Below are positions 15,758 to 23,569 of a stretch of 64,000 nucleotides of DNA, piece after piece (position 1 is the stretch's first letter; each line of letters starts with the position of its first letter). Both the position numbers and the translations under genes were made by a program. The stretch lies in the NCBI GenBank assembly GCA_964461025.1, contig CAYWSE010000003.1, positions 20,775 to 84,774 on the forward strand, written 5' to 3'. This DNA is from JAHBVL01 sp964461025 (GTDB lineage: Bacteria; Chloroflexota; Chloroflexia; Thermomicrobiales; UBA6265). The notes beneath the pieces were generated by a model. It was not told the DNA's origin. It was given only the letters and a program-made list of their open reading frames with translations, and searched no databases.

Positions 15758-16764
15758 GCTGTTGCCTGCAGTCCGATCGTTCCTTCGACCGGCACTGGAG
15801 TCTGCTCGATGATCTCAGTGACGACCGACGCTGCCGTGCGGCCACGCAGCGTTGCCTCAGGCGCCAAAGCAATCCTGTGTGTGAGCACATGCGGAGCAAC
15901 GCTCTTGACATCGTCCGGCAGCACTTCCTCTCTGCCGTCGATCGATGCCAGCGCCTGACTGCATCGGGCCAGGGCGATCGAAGCGCGCGGACTCGCTCCC
16001 AGCCGCACGACCGGATGCACCCGTGAAGCGCGGACGAGTGAGGTCAGGTATTCAGTCACGTCCTGGCTCAGGTGAACCCGTCGCGTAACGCCTATCAGCG
16101 TTTCGATCTCCGCAGGTGTTGTGACTGACTCAATGGCCACACCTCCGCCGCTCGAACGAGCGACGATTTCCATCTCCTCCGTCGCAGTTGGGTAGCCGAT
16201 TTCCAGCTGCATCATGAACCGGTCGATCTGCGCTTCGGGGAGCGGAAACGTACCTTCCAGTTCGATGGGATTCTCAGTGGCGATGACCAGAAAAGGCCGC
16301 GGCAGCGTCAGTGTTTCACCTTCCACGCTGACGGTTCGCTCCTCCATTGCTTCCAGGAGAGCGGACTGTGTGCGGGGTGTGGCCCGGTTGATTTCATCGG
16401 CTACGACGACGTTCGAGAAAACCGGGCCGGGACGAAACCGGAAATCGCTGCTCTTCTGGTCGAAATAGGTCAGACCGGTGATGTCACTGGGCAACAGGTC
16501 TGGAGTGAACTGAATGCGGTGAAACACTCCCCCAAGCGCAACAGCAAGTGCCCGCGCCATCGATGTCTTGCCAACGCCCGGCACGTCCTCGAGCAGGACA
16601 TGTCCTTCCGCCAGCACACAGGCCAGCAGAAGCCGGGTTATTTCGCGCTTGCCGACAATGACCCGGTCGATCTGATCGAGAATCGCCGAGGCAACGCGCG
16701 TTGTCTGTGGTTCGGGGGTATCGCTCGTCAGCAGATCGGTCTGTCGATCTGAAAGAGATGTCAT
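15754..16764 (-). CDS. MoxR-family AAA+ ATPase
   Basis: This 336-residue ATPase has Walker A EDVPGVGKTS near 59-68, Walker B NVVVADEINRATP, sensor VIATENPIELEGTFPLPEAQIDRFMM and a C-terminal lid with GASPRASIAL. These are the full MoxR/RavA-type features. MoxR proteins act as chaperones for vWA-type partners and head this operon, followed by DUF58, DUF4129 and hemW. The frame extends to 16800, but the ATG at 16764 has GGGAGG upstream at correct spacing and is preferred. A strong hairpin upstream separates it from the M23 gene, so the operon should have its own promoter in the 120-base gap. Confidence 0.93.
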   Translation of the reverse strand: MTSLSDRQTDLLTSDTPEPQTTRVASAILDQIDRVIVGKREITRLLLACVLAEGHVLLEDVPGVGKTSMARALAVALGGVFHRIQFTPDLLPSDITGLTYFDQKSSDFRFRPGPVFSNVVVADEINRATPRTQSALLEAMEERTVSVEGETLTLPRPFLVIATENPIELEGTFPLPEAQIDRFMMQLEIGYPTATEEMEIVARSSGGGVAIESVTTPAEIETLIGVTRRVHLSQDVTEYLTSLVRASRVHPVVRLGASPRASIALARCSQALASIDGREEVLPDDVKSVAPHVLTHRIALAPEATLRGRTAASVVTEIIEQTPVPVEGTIGLQATA

Positions 16765-16817
16765 CAGTTCGCGCCTCCCTGCCGATTGTACCAATGCCAT
16801 GCGGCGGCGCCGGGAAA

Positions 16818-16851
16818 GACGAAGACCAGGACACGGGTCCTGGCCTTCGTC
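16818..16851 (-). terminator. Strong hairpin after the SH3/M23 gene
   Basis: GACGAAGACCAGGAC pairs with GTCCTGGCCTTCGTC (14 of 15 positions) around the four-base loop ACGG. It lies 34 bases beyond the stop of the peptidase gene and upstream of moxR, so it most likely ends the peptidase transcript. Confidence 0.75.
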
Positions 16852-16884
16852 GCGGGGTAGAAGCGGGCAAGATTGAGTTGTGGT

Positions 16885-18894
16885 CTAGGGATTGAAGAGC
16901 GTTCCGGTCCATTGCTGGGTGCCGCCGATGTCAGGAAAGCTCTGACCGCTGATCGTGTTCTGGCCCGTGAACGGCACCGCGGTACGGCTCCAGTTGCCGC
17001 CGTCGGTCGTGGCCCAGACGGTGAGATGGAGATGGCTGAACTGAACGAACCCTTCTCCACCCGGCGGGGAGATGTATCCGACGTACTGACCTTGCGAGAT
17101 CGTGTCACCGGCTTCCCAGCCGCGATCGACGGTGACGTGGAACATGGCGACGGCATAGCCATTGCCCATGTCGATCGTGATGCCGCCAGACGCGCGCTCG
17201 GTCCAGCGGACGGTGCCGCTTACCGGTGCGTATACCGCCTGATTGGCCGTGCTTCGATCCTGCCGGGCAATATCGAGTGAGTAGAGATACTGTGAAAGGG
17301 AGCCCGAGTTGACGTGACTCGATCCGTTATACCCCTGTGTAATCTCCCAGGTACTGCCGTCAACCGGCCACACAATGCCCGACCCTGTGTTGCCGGTGCC
17401 TTGCGTCGGGCTCGGTGCGCTGCCGGGTGGCGTGGTGCTGAGATAGGTTGCCGATGCGAAGCCGTTCGTGTTGTTGTAGCGAACCGGGAAGAACCCGTTG
17501 GTCTGGCTTCCGGTTATGCCAACCGCGGCCCCGCTCGGGATAAGAAGGATGACGCTGAATGTTGTCCCAGCTCCACTGCGCATATTCAGCCCGGCTGTCG
17601 CATAGCGCGTTTCGATCACCGAGCCGGCGGTCGCCGTTGCCGTCGCGCCCGGCTGAGAGGTGGTCAGGAACTGCGACGAAGCCCAACCGTTGGTTCCGTT
17701 GTATCGAACTGGAGTGAAACTGTTCTGAGCGCTGCCCGTGACTCCAACCTGAGAGCCATTTGGAATTACCAGGAGAACGCTATTTGTTGTCGCCGGACCA
17801 GAACGGAGGTTCAATCCACCAGTGGCGGAGACCCAGGCATTGGAGATGACCGACCCAGAGGTCGCAGTCGCTGTAGCGCCGGGTTGAGTCGAGGTCAGGT
17901 ACTGCGAAGAGGCCCAGCCATTCGTTCCGTTGTACCGAACCGGCAAGAAGCCGTTCTGCGCGTTGCCGGTGACACCAACCTGGGCGCCATTTGGCATCAC
18001 CAGAAGAACGCTGCTCGACGTGCCCGGTCCAGAGCGCAGGTTCAATGCTCCTCCAACGACCCAGGCATTGGAGATCACCGTTCCCGATGTGGCAGTAGCC
18101 GTCGCGCCTGAGCCCGGATTCGTCGAGCTGAGAAACTGCGAGTACGCCCAGCCATCGGAACCGTTGTAGCGAACGGGGGTAAAGCCATTCTGGGCGGCGC
18201 CGAGCACACCAACCTGGGCGTTGTTCGGCATCACGAGAATCACGCCGCTCGACGTCGACGGCGAAGAGCGGAGATTCAGCGCTCCACCGATCACCCAGGC
18301 ATTGGAAATGACTGCGCCGCCACCAGACGAGATGTACTGAGACGACGCCCAGCCGGTGGTGCCCTGGTAGCTCAGCTGCGAAAAGCCATTTTGTGTGACG
18401 CCGGTCGTATTGACAGTGGCGCCACTGGGAATGACCAGCAGGATAGCGGCGGTCGTGCTCGCACTCGCGCGAAGCCGCAGGTTCACCGTTGTTGTCGCCA
18501 CAGCCGCCGCGGTGACTTCGTTGTCGGACGACTCTGCGGCCGAACTGGAGCCCGCGTCGGCAAGAAAGTCGGAAACGATGTATCCGCGCTGACCGCGCGC
18601 CGTGACTTCGTACCAGTACGAACCGGCCCCATCGTCGATCGGACCGTCGTGGACAGCAACGAGCCATCCTTCCGGCACGGTGGTCAGGATCGAACCGTTG
18701 TACGAGGGCTCATCGCGGAGGCGAACGTCGTCGCCATTGGCATAGGAGATGCGGGCTTCGCCGCCCAGTGTCAGGTCTGTGTCGGCGCTGACCGGGGACG
18801 GCAGGAACACACCGCTCGGCGCAAAGGCCAGCGCGGCGATCAGCAATGTGAGTGGTGCCAGGCAACGGGCACGCCAGCGAGGCGTAGCCACCAT
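16885..18894 (-). CDS. Secreted SH3-repeat M23 (LytM-like) peptidase
   Basis: This 669-residue protein starts with a Sec signal peptide (LAPLTLLIAALAFAPSG). Six SH3b repeats follow; the last five have the form NLRSxPxTSSxVLLVMPNGAxVGV, and four share almost identical PVRYNGTNGWASSQ segments. Linkers are rich in Ala and Thr (GATATATSG). The C-terminal domain is an M23 metallopeptidase: His in SSHVNSGS, Asp in YSLDIARQD, VYAPVSGTVRW, and the H-x-H in FSHLHLTV. It probably binds and cleaves peptidoglycan outside the cell. The first His motif is not the usual GxHxGxD, so activity should be considered probable rather than certain. It has a GGGAGGGAAGAG ribosome site, its own terminator and no operon partners. 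Confidence 0.88.
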   Translation of the reverse strand: MVATPRWRARCLAPLTLLIAALAFAPSGVFLPSPVSADTDLTLGGEARISYANGDDVRLRDEPSYNGSILTTVPEGWLVAVHDGPIDDGAGSYWYEVTARGQRGYIVSDFLADAGSSSAAESSDNEVTAAAVATTTVNLRLRASASTTAAILLVIPSGATVNTTGVTQNGFSQLSYQGTTGWASSQYISSGGGAVISNAWVIGGALNLRSSPSTSSGVILVMPNNAQVGVLGAAQNGFTPVRYNGSDGWAYSQFLSSTNPGSGATATATSGTVISNAWVVGGALNLRSGPGTSSSVLLVMPNGAQVGVTGNAQNGFLPVRYNGTNGWASSQYLTSTQPGATATATSGSVISNAWVSATGGLNLRSGPATTNSVLLVIPNGSQVGVTGSAQNSFTPVRYNGTNGWASSQFLTTSQPGATATATAGSVIETRYATAGLNMRSGAGTTFSVILLIPSGAAVGITGSQTNGFFPVRYNNTNGFASATYLSTTPPGSAPSPTQGTGNTGSGIVWPVDGSTWEITQGYNGSSHVNSGSLSQYLYSLDIARQDRSTANQAVYAPVSGTVRWTERASGGITIDMGNGYAVAMFHVTVDRGWEAGDTISQGQYVGYISPPGGEGFVQFSHLHLTVWATTDGGNWSRTAVPFTGQNTISGQSFPDIGGTQQWTGTLFNP
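17400..18340 (-). repeat. In-gene tandem repeats encoding SH3b modules
   Basis: Units of about 225-235 bases recur inside the peptidase gene. For example the string CCAGGCATTGGA recurs near 17830, 18060 and 18295. They encode the SNAWV...NLRS...NGW...SSQ modules. Spacer length and composition vary slightly, so the number of units could change by recombination. Confidence 0.75.
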
Positions 18895-19220
18895 GTCTCT
18901 TCCCTCCCTGTCCGCCGGCCTTCAGGCTGCAACCTGATCATGCGCTGCCGCCGGATCGTTCCGCGGTGGCACATCGTGTACCGGGGAACCCGGCGTCGCT
19001 CCTCTACCAGCCTGTGAGCGACCTGATGTGCGAACCCGAACTTCGCGCGTTCCCGTCAGCCTACAAAACGTCCTCGCCGGTTGTCCACGTGAACGGACGG
19101 GAAATATCAGAATCCGGTTGGCCGACGCCTGTGACCCATCGAGTCACCAGCTACACTCTCCTGATCGAGGCGAGGATTTCACTTGACATCCTGACACAGA
19201 ACTATACGGAGAGTCAACGC
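18895..19220. other. Divergent intergenic region upstream of the M23 peptidase
   Basis: This 326-base gap holds the promoters of two divergent genes. On the plus strand a TTGACA at 19183 and a TATACG at 19203 are seen, but the 14-base spacer is too short for a normal sigma-70 promoter. GGAGAG precedes the 19221 start. The open frame running back to 18966 shows no family features. I see no RNA gene here. Confidence 0.35.
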
Positions 19221-19790
19221 ATGTCCGGGCAAATACACGACATTTCCATCAATAACCTCACGATCGATCTCAAGGAGCAACAGGGAGATATCCCGGTTGC
19301 TCCCGTCGTGTACTCCCTCGACGTCTCGCTGACCAGCGAGGCGCTCGAGAAAGCGGTTGCGGCCGTTCTGGTGTTGACCAAAGAAAAGCAACCGATCGAC
19401 GTCGGGATGGAGTCGGCCTCATTCACAGAGTCTGGGGCGGAGATCGAAGTCACGGCGGGGTTGAACCGCTTTCTCAGAGCCAAGGCCACGGCAGTTCTCT
19501 CGATCGTGGCAGAGAACTCCCATAACGTCGCAGTGGCCCTGACCGATTTGCGCACGCTGGGCAAGATACCGATCGACGGCATCGCCGGGCCGCAAATCGA
19601 CAAGGCGCTGGCGACCGCGGCGGAGATTCCGGGCATCTCGCTCGATCCGAATCAGTCGCGCGGACTGCTGATCGAACCCAATGCGCTGCTCGCTCACTTC
19701 GGTGTCCCGCTCACCTTCGCCGCCGGCGGAAGCTGGTCGGCGGTTACCGGGGCAGATTTCTTGACTGTCCGTTTCAGTTCAGGCGGCTAG
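19221..19790 (+). CDS. Hypothetical beta-rich protein, possibly DUF2993/LmeA-like
   Basis: This 189-residue protein of unknown function has no signal peptide and no cysteines. Alternating hydrophobic stretches (SYSLDVSLTSEALEKAVAAVL is typical of its pattern), GAEIEVTAGLNRFLRAKATAVLS and a GKIPIDGIAGPQIDKAL segment suggest a curved beta sheet with amphipathic helices. This vaguely resembles lipid-binding TULIP-like proteins such as DUF2993/LmeA, and the resemblance is inference only. The ATG at 19221 follows GGAGAG and starts the conserved-looking region. The next gene is convergent. Confidence 0.55.
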   Translation: MSGQIHDISINNLTIDLKEQQGDIPVAPVVYSLDVSLTSEALEKAVAAVLVLTKEKQPIDVGMESASFTESGAEIEVTAGLNRFLRAKATAVLSIVAENSHNVAVALTDLRTLGKIPIDGIAGPQIDKALATAAEIPGISLDPNQSRGLLIEPNALLAHFGVPLTFAAGGSWSAVTGADFLTVRFSSGG

Positions 19791-19903
19791 CAGGGCACTT
19801 CAGCTGGGGAAATTCGACGGCCTGGCCAACAGTCCGCAATGTGTGAGCATCCCTCCTCGTCGACGCACGCGCGCGATCGATCAACCCACAGACTGACCAT
19901 CGA

Positions 19904-20878
19904 TCACCAGCTTGCCATGGAAGACCGCGCCGCCCAGCGATCACCGATCCGGTGCACCTCGATCGGGAATCCGAAACACTCGGTGACGTTCTCGCTGGTG
20001 AGGGTCGCATCGATCGGCCCGGCCGCGACGAATTCCCCTTCCCGCAGCAATGCGGCGTGCGTCGTGCTGGCTGGCAATTCCTCCAGATGGTGGGAAACCA
20101 CAACCGAACCCAGATCGGGATGCGTTTTCGCCAGCGACGACATCGCCGCCATTAACGCCTCGCGGGCGGGAAAGTCGAGACCAGTCGCCGGTTCGTCGAG
20201 CAGGAGCAATGGCGGATCGGCCATCAACGCTCGCGCGATGCGCACGCGCTGACGCTCCCCCTGCGAACAGGTGGTGATCGTGCGGTCGCTGAGGTGCGCG
20301 CAACCGACGAGCTCGATCAGCTCTGTCGCTCGCTTCCGGGCATCAGGCGTGTCGCGGCCAGGTTGCGGCCAGACCGTGTTGGTAAGTCCGGTCATGACGA
20401 CTTCGACGATCGCCAGCCAATCGAGAATCTTCTGGTTCGGATCGACCGCGCCGATCCGCTCGCGCAAATCCCACATGCTGGTATGGCCAAGTGTTTCGCC
20501 GAGGATCGTCACTCTTCCCTTGCTGGGGTGACGCTGCGCCCCCGCCAGGGAAAGAAGGGTGGTTTTACCGGAGCCGTTAGGACCGAGCAACGCCCAGTGC
20601 TCACCAGGCATGACCTGCCAGGAGATGTGACGCAAAATGTATGGCCCATCCGCAATCCACAGATGAGCGTTCTCGATGTCGATCAACGGTTGATGTGGCA
20701 CGATCGCTTGGAACCTGGTTGACCAAGTGGCTCTCTTCGCCTCGACCGCGGCATTGTGCCCCGCCTCGCGCAACTCCGCCAATGACATTGAAACGTGCCC
20801 ATTTGACGCCCCCGACGGCAGTCCGTAAGATGACGGGAGAGAAACATCGTTACATGCGCGGTGGAACTGGATCGGCAA
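19904..20878 (-). CDS. ABC transporter ATP-binding protein (ModF/YlmA-like)
   Basis: This is a single ABC ATPase domain: Walker A LLGPNGSGKTTLL near 98-110, Q-loop GAVDPNQKILDWL, a degenerate signature CSQGERQRV (the usual LSGGQ replaced) and Walker B PLLLLDEPATGLD followed by VSHHLEELP. The SQGE-type signature and HHLEE switch region resemble the ModF/YlmA group, whose partners are unclear. No permease gene is next to it on this strand, so it may work with a distant membrane subunit or in a soluble role. The first 30-60 residues look non-conserved; an ATG at 20788 or a later codon could be the real start. It diverges from the peptide ABC operon. Confidence 0.85.
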   Translation of the reverse strand: MPIQFHRACNDVSLPSSYGLPSGASNGHVSMSLAELREAGHNAAVEAKRATWSTRFQAIVPHQPLIDIENAHLWIADGPYILRHISWQVMPGEHWALLGPNGSGKTTLLSLAGAQRHPSKGRVTILGETLGHTSMWDLRERIGAVDPNQKILDWLAIVEVVMTGLTNTVWPQPGRDTPDARKRATELIELVGCAHLSDRTITTCSQGERQRVRIARALMADPPLLLLDEPATGLDFPAREALMAAMSSLAKTHPDLGSVVVSHHLEELPASTTHAALLREGEFVAAGPIDATLTSENVTECFGFPIEVHRIGDRWAARSSMASW

Positions 20879-20930
20879 GATTTGGCGATCTTCACCGCTT
20901 GCCGGGAGTTGGCGACAGAGGGAGGTCAGC

Positions 20931-22577
20931 GTGAATCAGCGGGAAATCTTCGACGTTCTGTCCGAGAAGTTCAACAAGGGCGAAATCACCAGAAGGCAGT
21001 TTTCGCAGGCGGCGGCGTTGTTCGGGCTCGGCGCGGCGGCCATGCCCCTGGCCGCCACAGCTGCTCCTGCTGGAAGTCAGTCCAAGCGCGCGTTTCCCGC
21101 TCAGGCTGAAGGGGAAGTTCGCTTTCTGATCGCCGAGGCCTTCTGGGCCGACTGGCATCAGTACAACTCGACCGCACAAAGCCAGCGCCGGCTTGGTCAG
21201 CAACTCTTCGACTCGCTGATTCAGATCGAATCGAGCGATTTCTCCGCGTTCACACCAGGACTGGCCGAAAGCTGGGAACAAGTCGATGAATTGACCTGGC
21301 AGTTCACGCTCCGCCAGGGCGTGACGTTCCACAACGGCGAAGCATTCGGCCCAGCTGACGTCAAGGCGTCTGTGGAGCTGGCGACGGGCGCCACAGCGGA
21401 AGTAACAGTCACTGCCTCGCGCTTCGTGCCGGTCACGGTCGAGATCGTCGATGACGTCACCGTGCTGCTCAAAACCGAAACGCCGTTTGCGCCAATGCTC
21501 AACGAGCTGTCGAGATTGCCGATTCTCAGCGCCGCGGACATCCAACCTTCCGATGACCCGGCGACGCCATCAGCCGGGGCCGACGCACTCGCGGCATTTC
21601 CGAACGGCACCGGTCCATTCCGGCTCGTCGACGACCAGCAAAACGTCAAAACGATGGAGGCCAACCCCGATTACTGGAATGGCGCACCGGCAATCGGCAC
21701 GCTTGTCTGGGAGTACATCCAGGACGGGCAGACTCGGCTCAATGCGTTTCTCGCCGGGCAAGCGCAGGCAATCGATCGGGTGCCGCCCGAACACTTGCCC
21801 GTGATAGAGGGAACCGACGGTCTTTCGGTGATTTCAGTTACTGGGTTCGAAGACGTCAATCTCTGGATGCGCCAGGATGCCGCGGCGCCGTGGGATGCCA
21901 GCAATCTCAAATTGCGCGAGGCGGTGATGCTCGGCATCGACCGTCAGGCGCTGGTCAGCAGTCTGGTTGGCGGCGCCAGCGAAGTCGCGATCAGCAATAT
22001 CCCGAACGGAGCCGTCTTCGCCACCCAGCAAGAACCGGCCTACACGCTCGATCTCGACGCAGCCAAGGCGGCACTCGCGGAAGCGGGATACCCCGACGGC
22101 GGACCCGACCTGCCGTTGTGGGGAGTTTCCGGCTTCCTGCCGCGCGGCGAGGAAGTCTGTGAAGCAATCGCCGATGGTCTCGGTCAGGTGGGTTTCAACG
22201 TACAGCTGCAGATCACTGACATCGCCGGGCTGATCGACGGGCTCTTTGCCGAGGACAAACCCGGACTCTTCTTCCACGTCAGCTGGAGCAGCAATGGCGA
22301 TCCGCACGGAGCGCTGGCGACGCTGTACAAGTCGCCGGGCGCCTGGGTGGGCATTCACGACGATCTCGTCGATCAGCTGATCGACGACGGCGCCGCTGCC
22401 ACCGACGACGAATCGCGCGCTGCCATTTATCAGGAACTGCAGGCGCATTTGTGGAGCAACCATATCCACATTCCGCTGTACAAGAGCGACTTCACCATCG
22501 CTCATGCGGACTCTGTGCAAGGCATCACGGTGCTGCCGAACTTCGACACAATCTTCCGCAGCGCCACACTGGCCTGA
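20931..22577 (+). CDS. Peptide/nickel-type ABC substrate-binding protein
   Basis: This 548-residue SBP_bac_5 protein has a Tat-type leader (ITRRQFSQAAALFGL). It shows family hallmarks: LAESWEQVDELTWQFTLRQ, GVTFHNGEAFGPADVK, FPNGTGPFRLV, LREAVMLGIDRQALV and a C-terminal HIPLYKSDF. Cluster-C binding proteins of this family carry di- or oligopeptides, nickel-chelates or sugars to a DppBC permease. The GTG start has GGGAGGTC just upstream. It heads an operon with dppB-, dppCD- and dppF-like genes, separated from the permease by a hairpin. Substrate cannot be inferred from sequence alone. Confidence 0.92.
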   Translation: MNQREIFDVLSEKFNKGEITRRQFSQAAALFGLGAAAMPLAATAAPAGSQSKRAFPAQAEGEVRFLIAEAFWADWHQYNSTAQSQRRLGQQLFDSLIQIESSDFSAFTPGLAESWEQVDELTWQFTLRQGVTFHNGEAFGPADVKASVELATGATAEVTVTASRFVPVTVEIVDDVTVLLKTETPFAPMLNELSRLPILSAADIQPSDDPATPSAGADALAAFPNGTGPFRLVDDQQNVKTMEANPDYWNGAPAIGTLVWEYIQDGQTRLNAFLAGQAQAIDRVPPEHLPVIEGTDGLSVISVTGFEDVNLWMRQDAAAPWDASNLKLREAVMLGIDRQALVSSLVGGASEVAISNIPNGAVFATQQEPAYTLDLDAAKAALAEAGYPDGGPDLPLWGVSGFLPRGEEVCEAIADGLGQVGFNVQLQITDIAGLIDGLFAEDKPGLFFHVSWSSNGDPHGALATLYKSPGAWVGIHDDLVDQLIDDGAAATDDESRAAIYQELQAHLWSNHIHIPLYKSDFTIAHADSVQGITVLPNFDTIFRSATLA

Positions 22578-22607
22578 TCGAGTCTCACTGACAGGGAGAG
22601 CACCAAA

Positions 22608-22634
22608 CCGGGACCGCATGTTTTGCGGTCCCGG
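22608..22634 (+). terminator. Intra-operon hairpin between binding-protein and permease genes
   Basis: CCGGGACCGCA and TGCGGTCCCGG are perfect 11-base arms around the loop TGTTT, between the binding-protein stop and the permease start. No T-run follows. Such hairpins typically stabilise or partly terminate the transcript so that the binding protein is made in excess. Confidence 0.65.
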
Positions 22635-22645
22635 CGCCTTCACCA

Positions 22646-23563
22646 ATGGCTTCCTACGTACTCCAGCGAACCGTGCAAATGGTCGTCGTCATATTCGGCG
22701 TTGTGACGCTAACCTTCTTTGCCGTTCGTCTGGTTCCAGGCGATCCAGCCCGTCTGATGGAGCCTCCCGGTACACCCGAATCAGTGATCAAGATCACACG
22801 CGAGCAACTGGGAACTGACAAGCCAATCCCGCAACAGTACATCGAGTTTCTGAAACGCTTTGCACTTGGCGATCTTGGCACCTCGTTTCGAGGCGGCCGG
22901 CCGGTGATGGAGACCGTGCTCGAGGCACTACCGAACACGCTGGCGCTGGGGCTGATCGCCATGGCGCTGACGACGCTGTTGTCGTTTGCCGTCGGCATTG
23001 CTGCTGCTCTGCGGCCAAATGGCTGGTTCGACAGGATCGCCCTCATCTTCTCGTCGATCGCCCAGGCAACGCCGGGGTTTTGGCTGGGAGTCATGCTGGC
23101 ACTCCTCTTCGCCGTCGAGCTGAGATGGCTGCCCGCGGTCGGGATGAGCGACTGGAAAAGCTTCGTCCTTCCGGTCGCCACACTCACGATCAGTTTGATG
23201 CCGCTGCAAGTCAGGGCGGTCCGGCAAGCGTTCATCGAGACAATGGGCGAAGGGTTCGTGCGCGCGGGTCGGGCGAGGGGTCTCGACGAAGTCACCCTCC
23301 TGGGCATCCATGTCATGAAAGTCGCGGCGATTCCACTGGTGACGCTGATCGGTCTGCAGGCTGGTTATGTGCTTGGCGGTTCGATCGTCATCGAGTCGAT
23401 TTTCAACTGGCCGGGCGTCGGCACATTGGCTCTACAAGCAATCAATCAGCGTGATTTTCCAATGATCCAGGGGACGGTGCTGGTCATCGCCATCGTCTAC
23501 ACACTCGTCAACTTCTTCGTCGACCTGACCTACGCGGCTCTCGATCCGCGGGTCAAGTACTGA
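22646..23563 (+). CDS. Peptide-type ABC permease (DppB-like)
   Basis: This 305-residue membrane protein begins with YVLQRTVQMVVVIFGVVTLTF, followed by LVPGDPARLM, as in DppB/OppB proteins. About six membrane segments are visible. The permease signature appears as RAGRARGLDEVTLLGIHVMKVAAIPL (the EAA-like loop that docks on the ATPase), and the end is VDLTYAALDPRVKY. It forms the channel with the DppC half of the next gene. It lies between the intra-operon hairpin and the permease/ATPase fusion. Confidence 0.93.
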   Translation: MASYVLQRTVQMVVVIFGVVTLTFFAVRLVPGDPARLMEPPGTPESVIKITREQLGTDKPIPQQYIEFLKRFALGDLGTSFRGGRPVMETVLEALPNTLALGLIAMALTTLLSFAVGIAAALRPNGWFDRIALIFSSIAQATPGFWLGVMLALLFAVELRWLPAVGMSDWKSFVLPVATLTISLMPLQVRAVRQAFIETMGEGFVRAGRARGLDEVTLLGIHVMKVAAIPLVTLIGLQAGYVLGGSIVIESIFNWPGVGTLALQAINQRDFPMIQGTVLVIAIVYTLVNFFVDLTYAALDPRVKY

Positions 23564-23569
23564 CCGCCG

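Noticed and set aside
17400..18340. Regular repeats that could suggest a CRISPR array
   Set aside because: The units are about 230 bases, all in frame, and encode SH3b domains. There are no short identical repeats with unique spacers and no cas genes.
19183..19208. TTGACA followed by TATACG upstream of the 19221 gene
   Set aside because: The 14-base spacer is too short for a standard sigma-70 promoter, so I did not list it as one.
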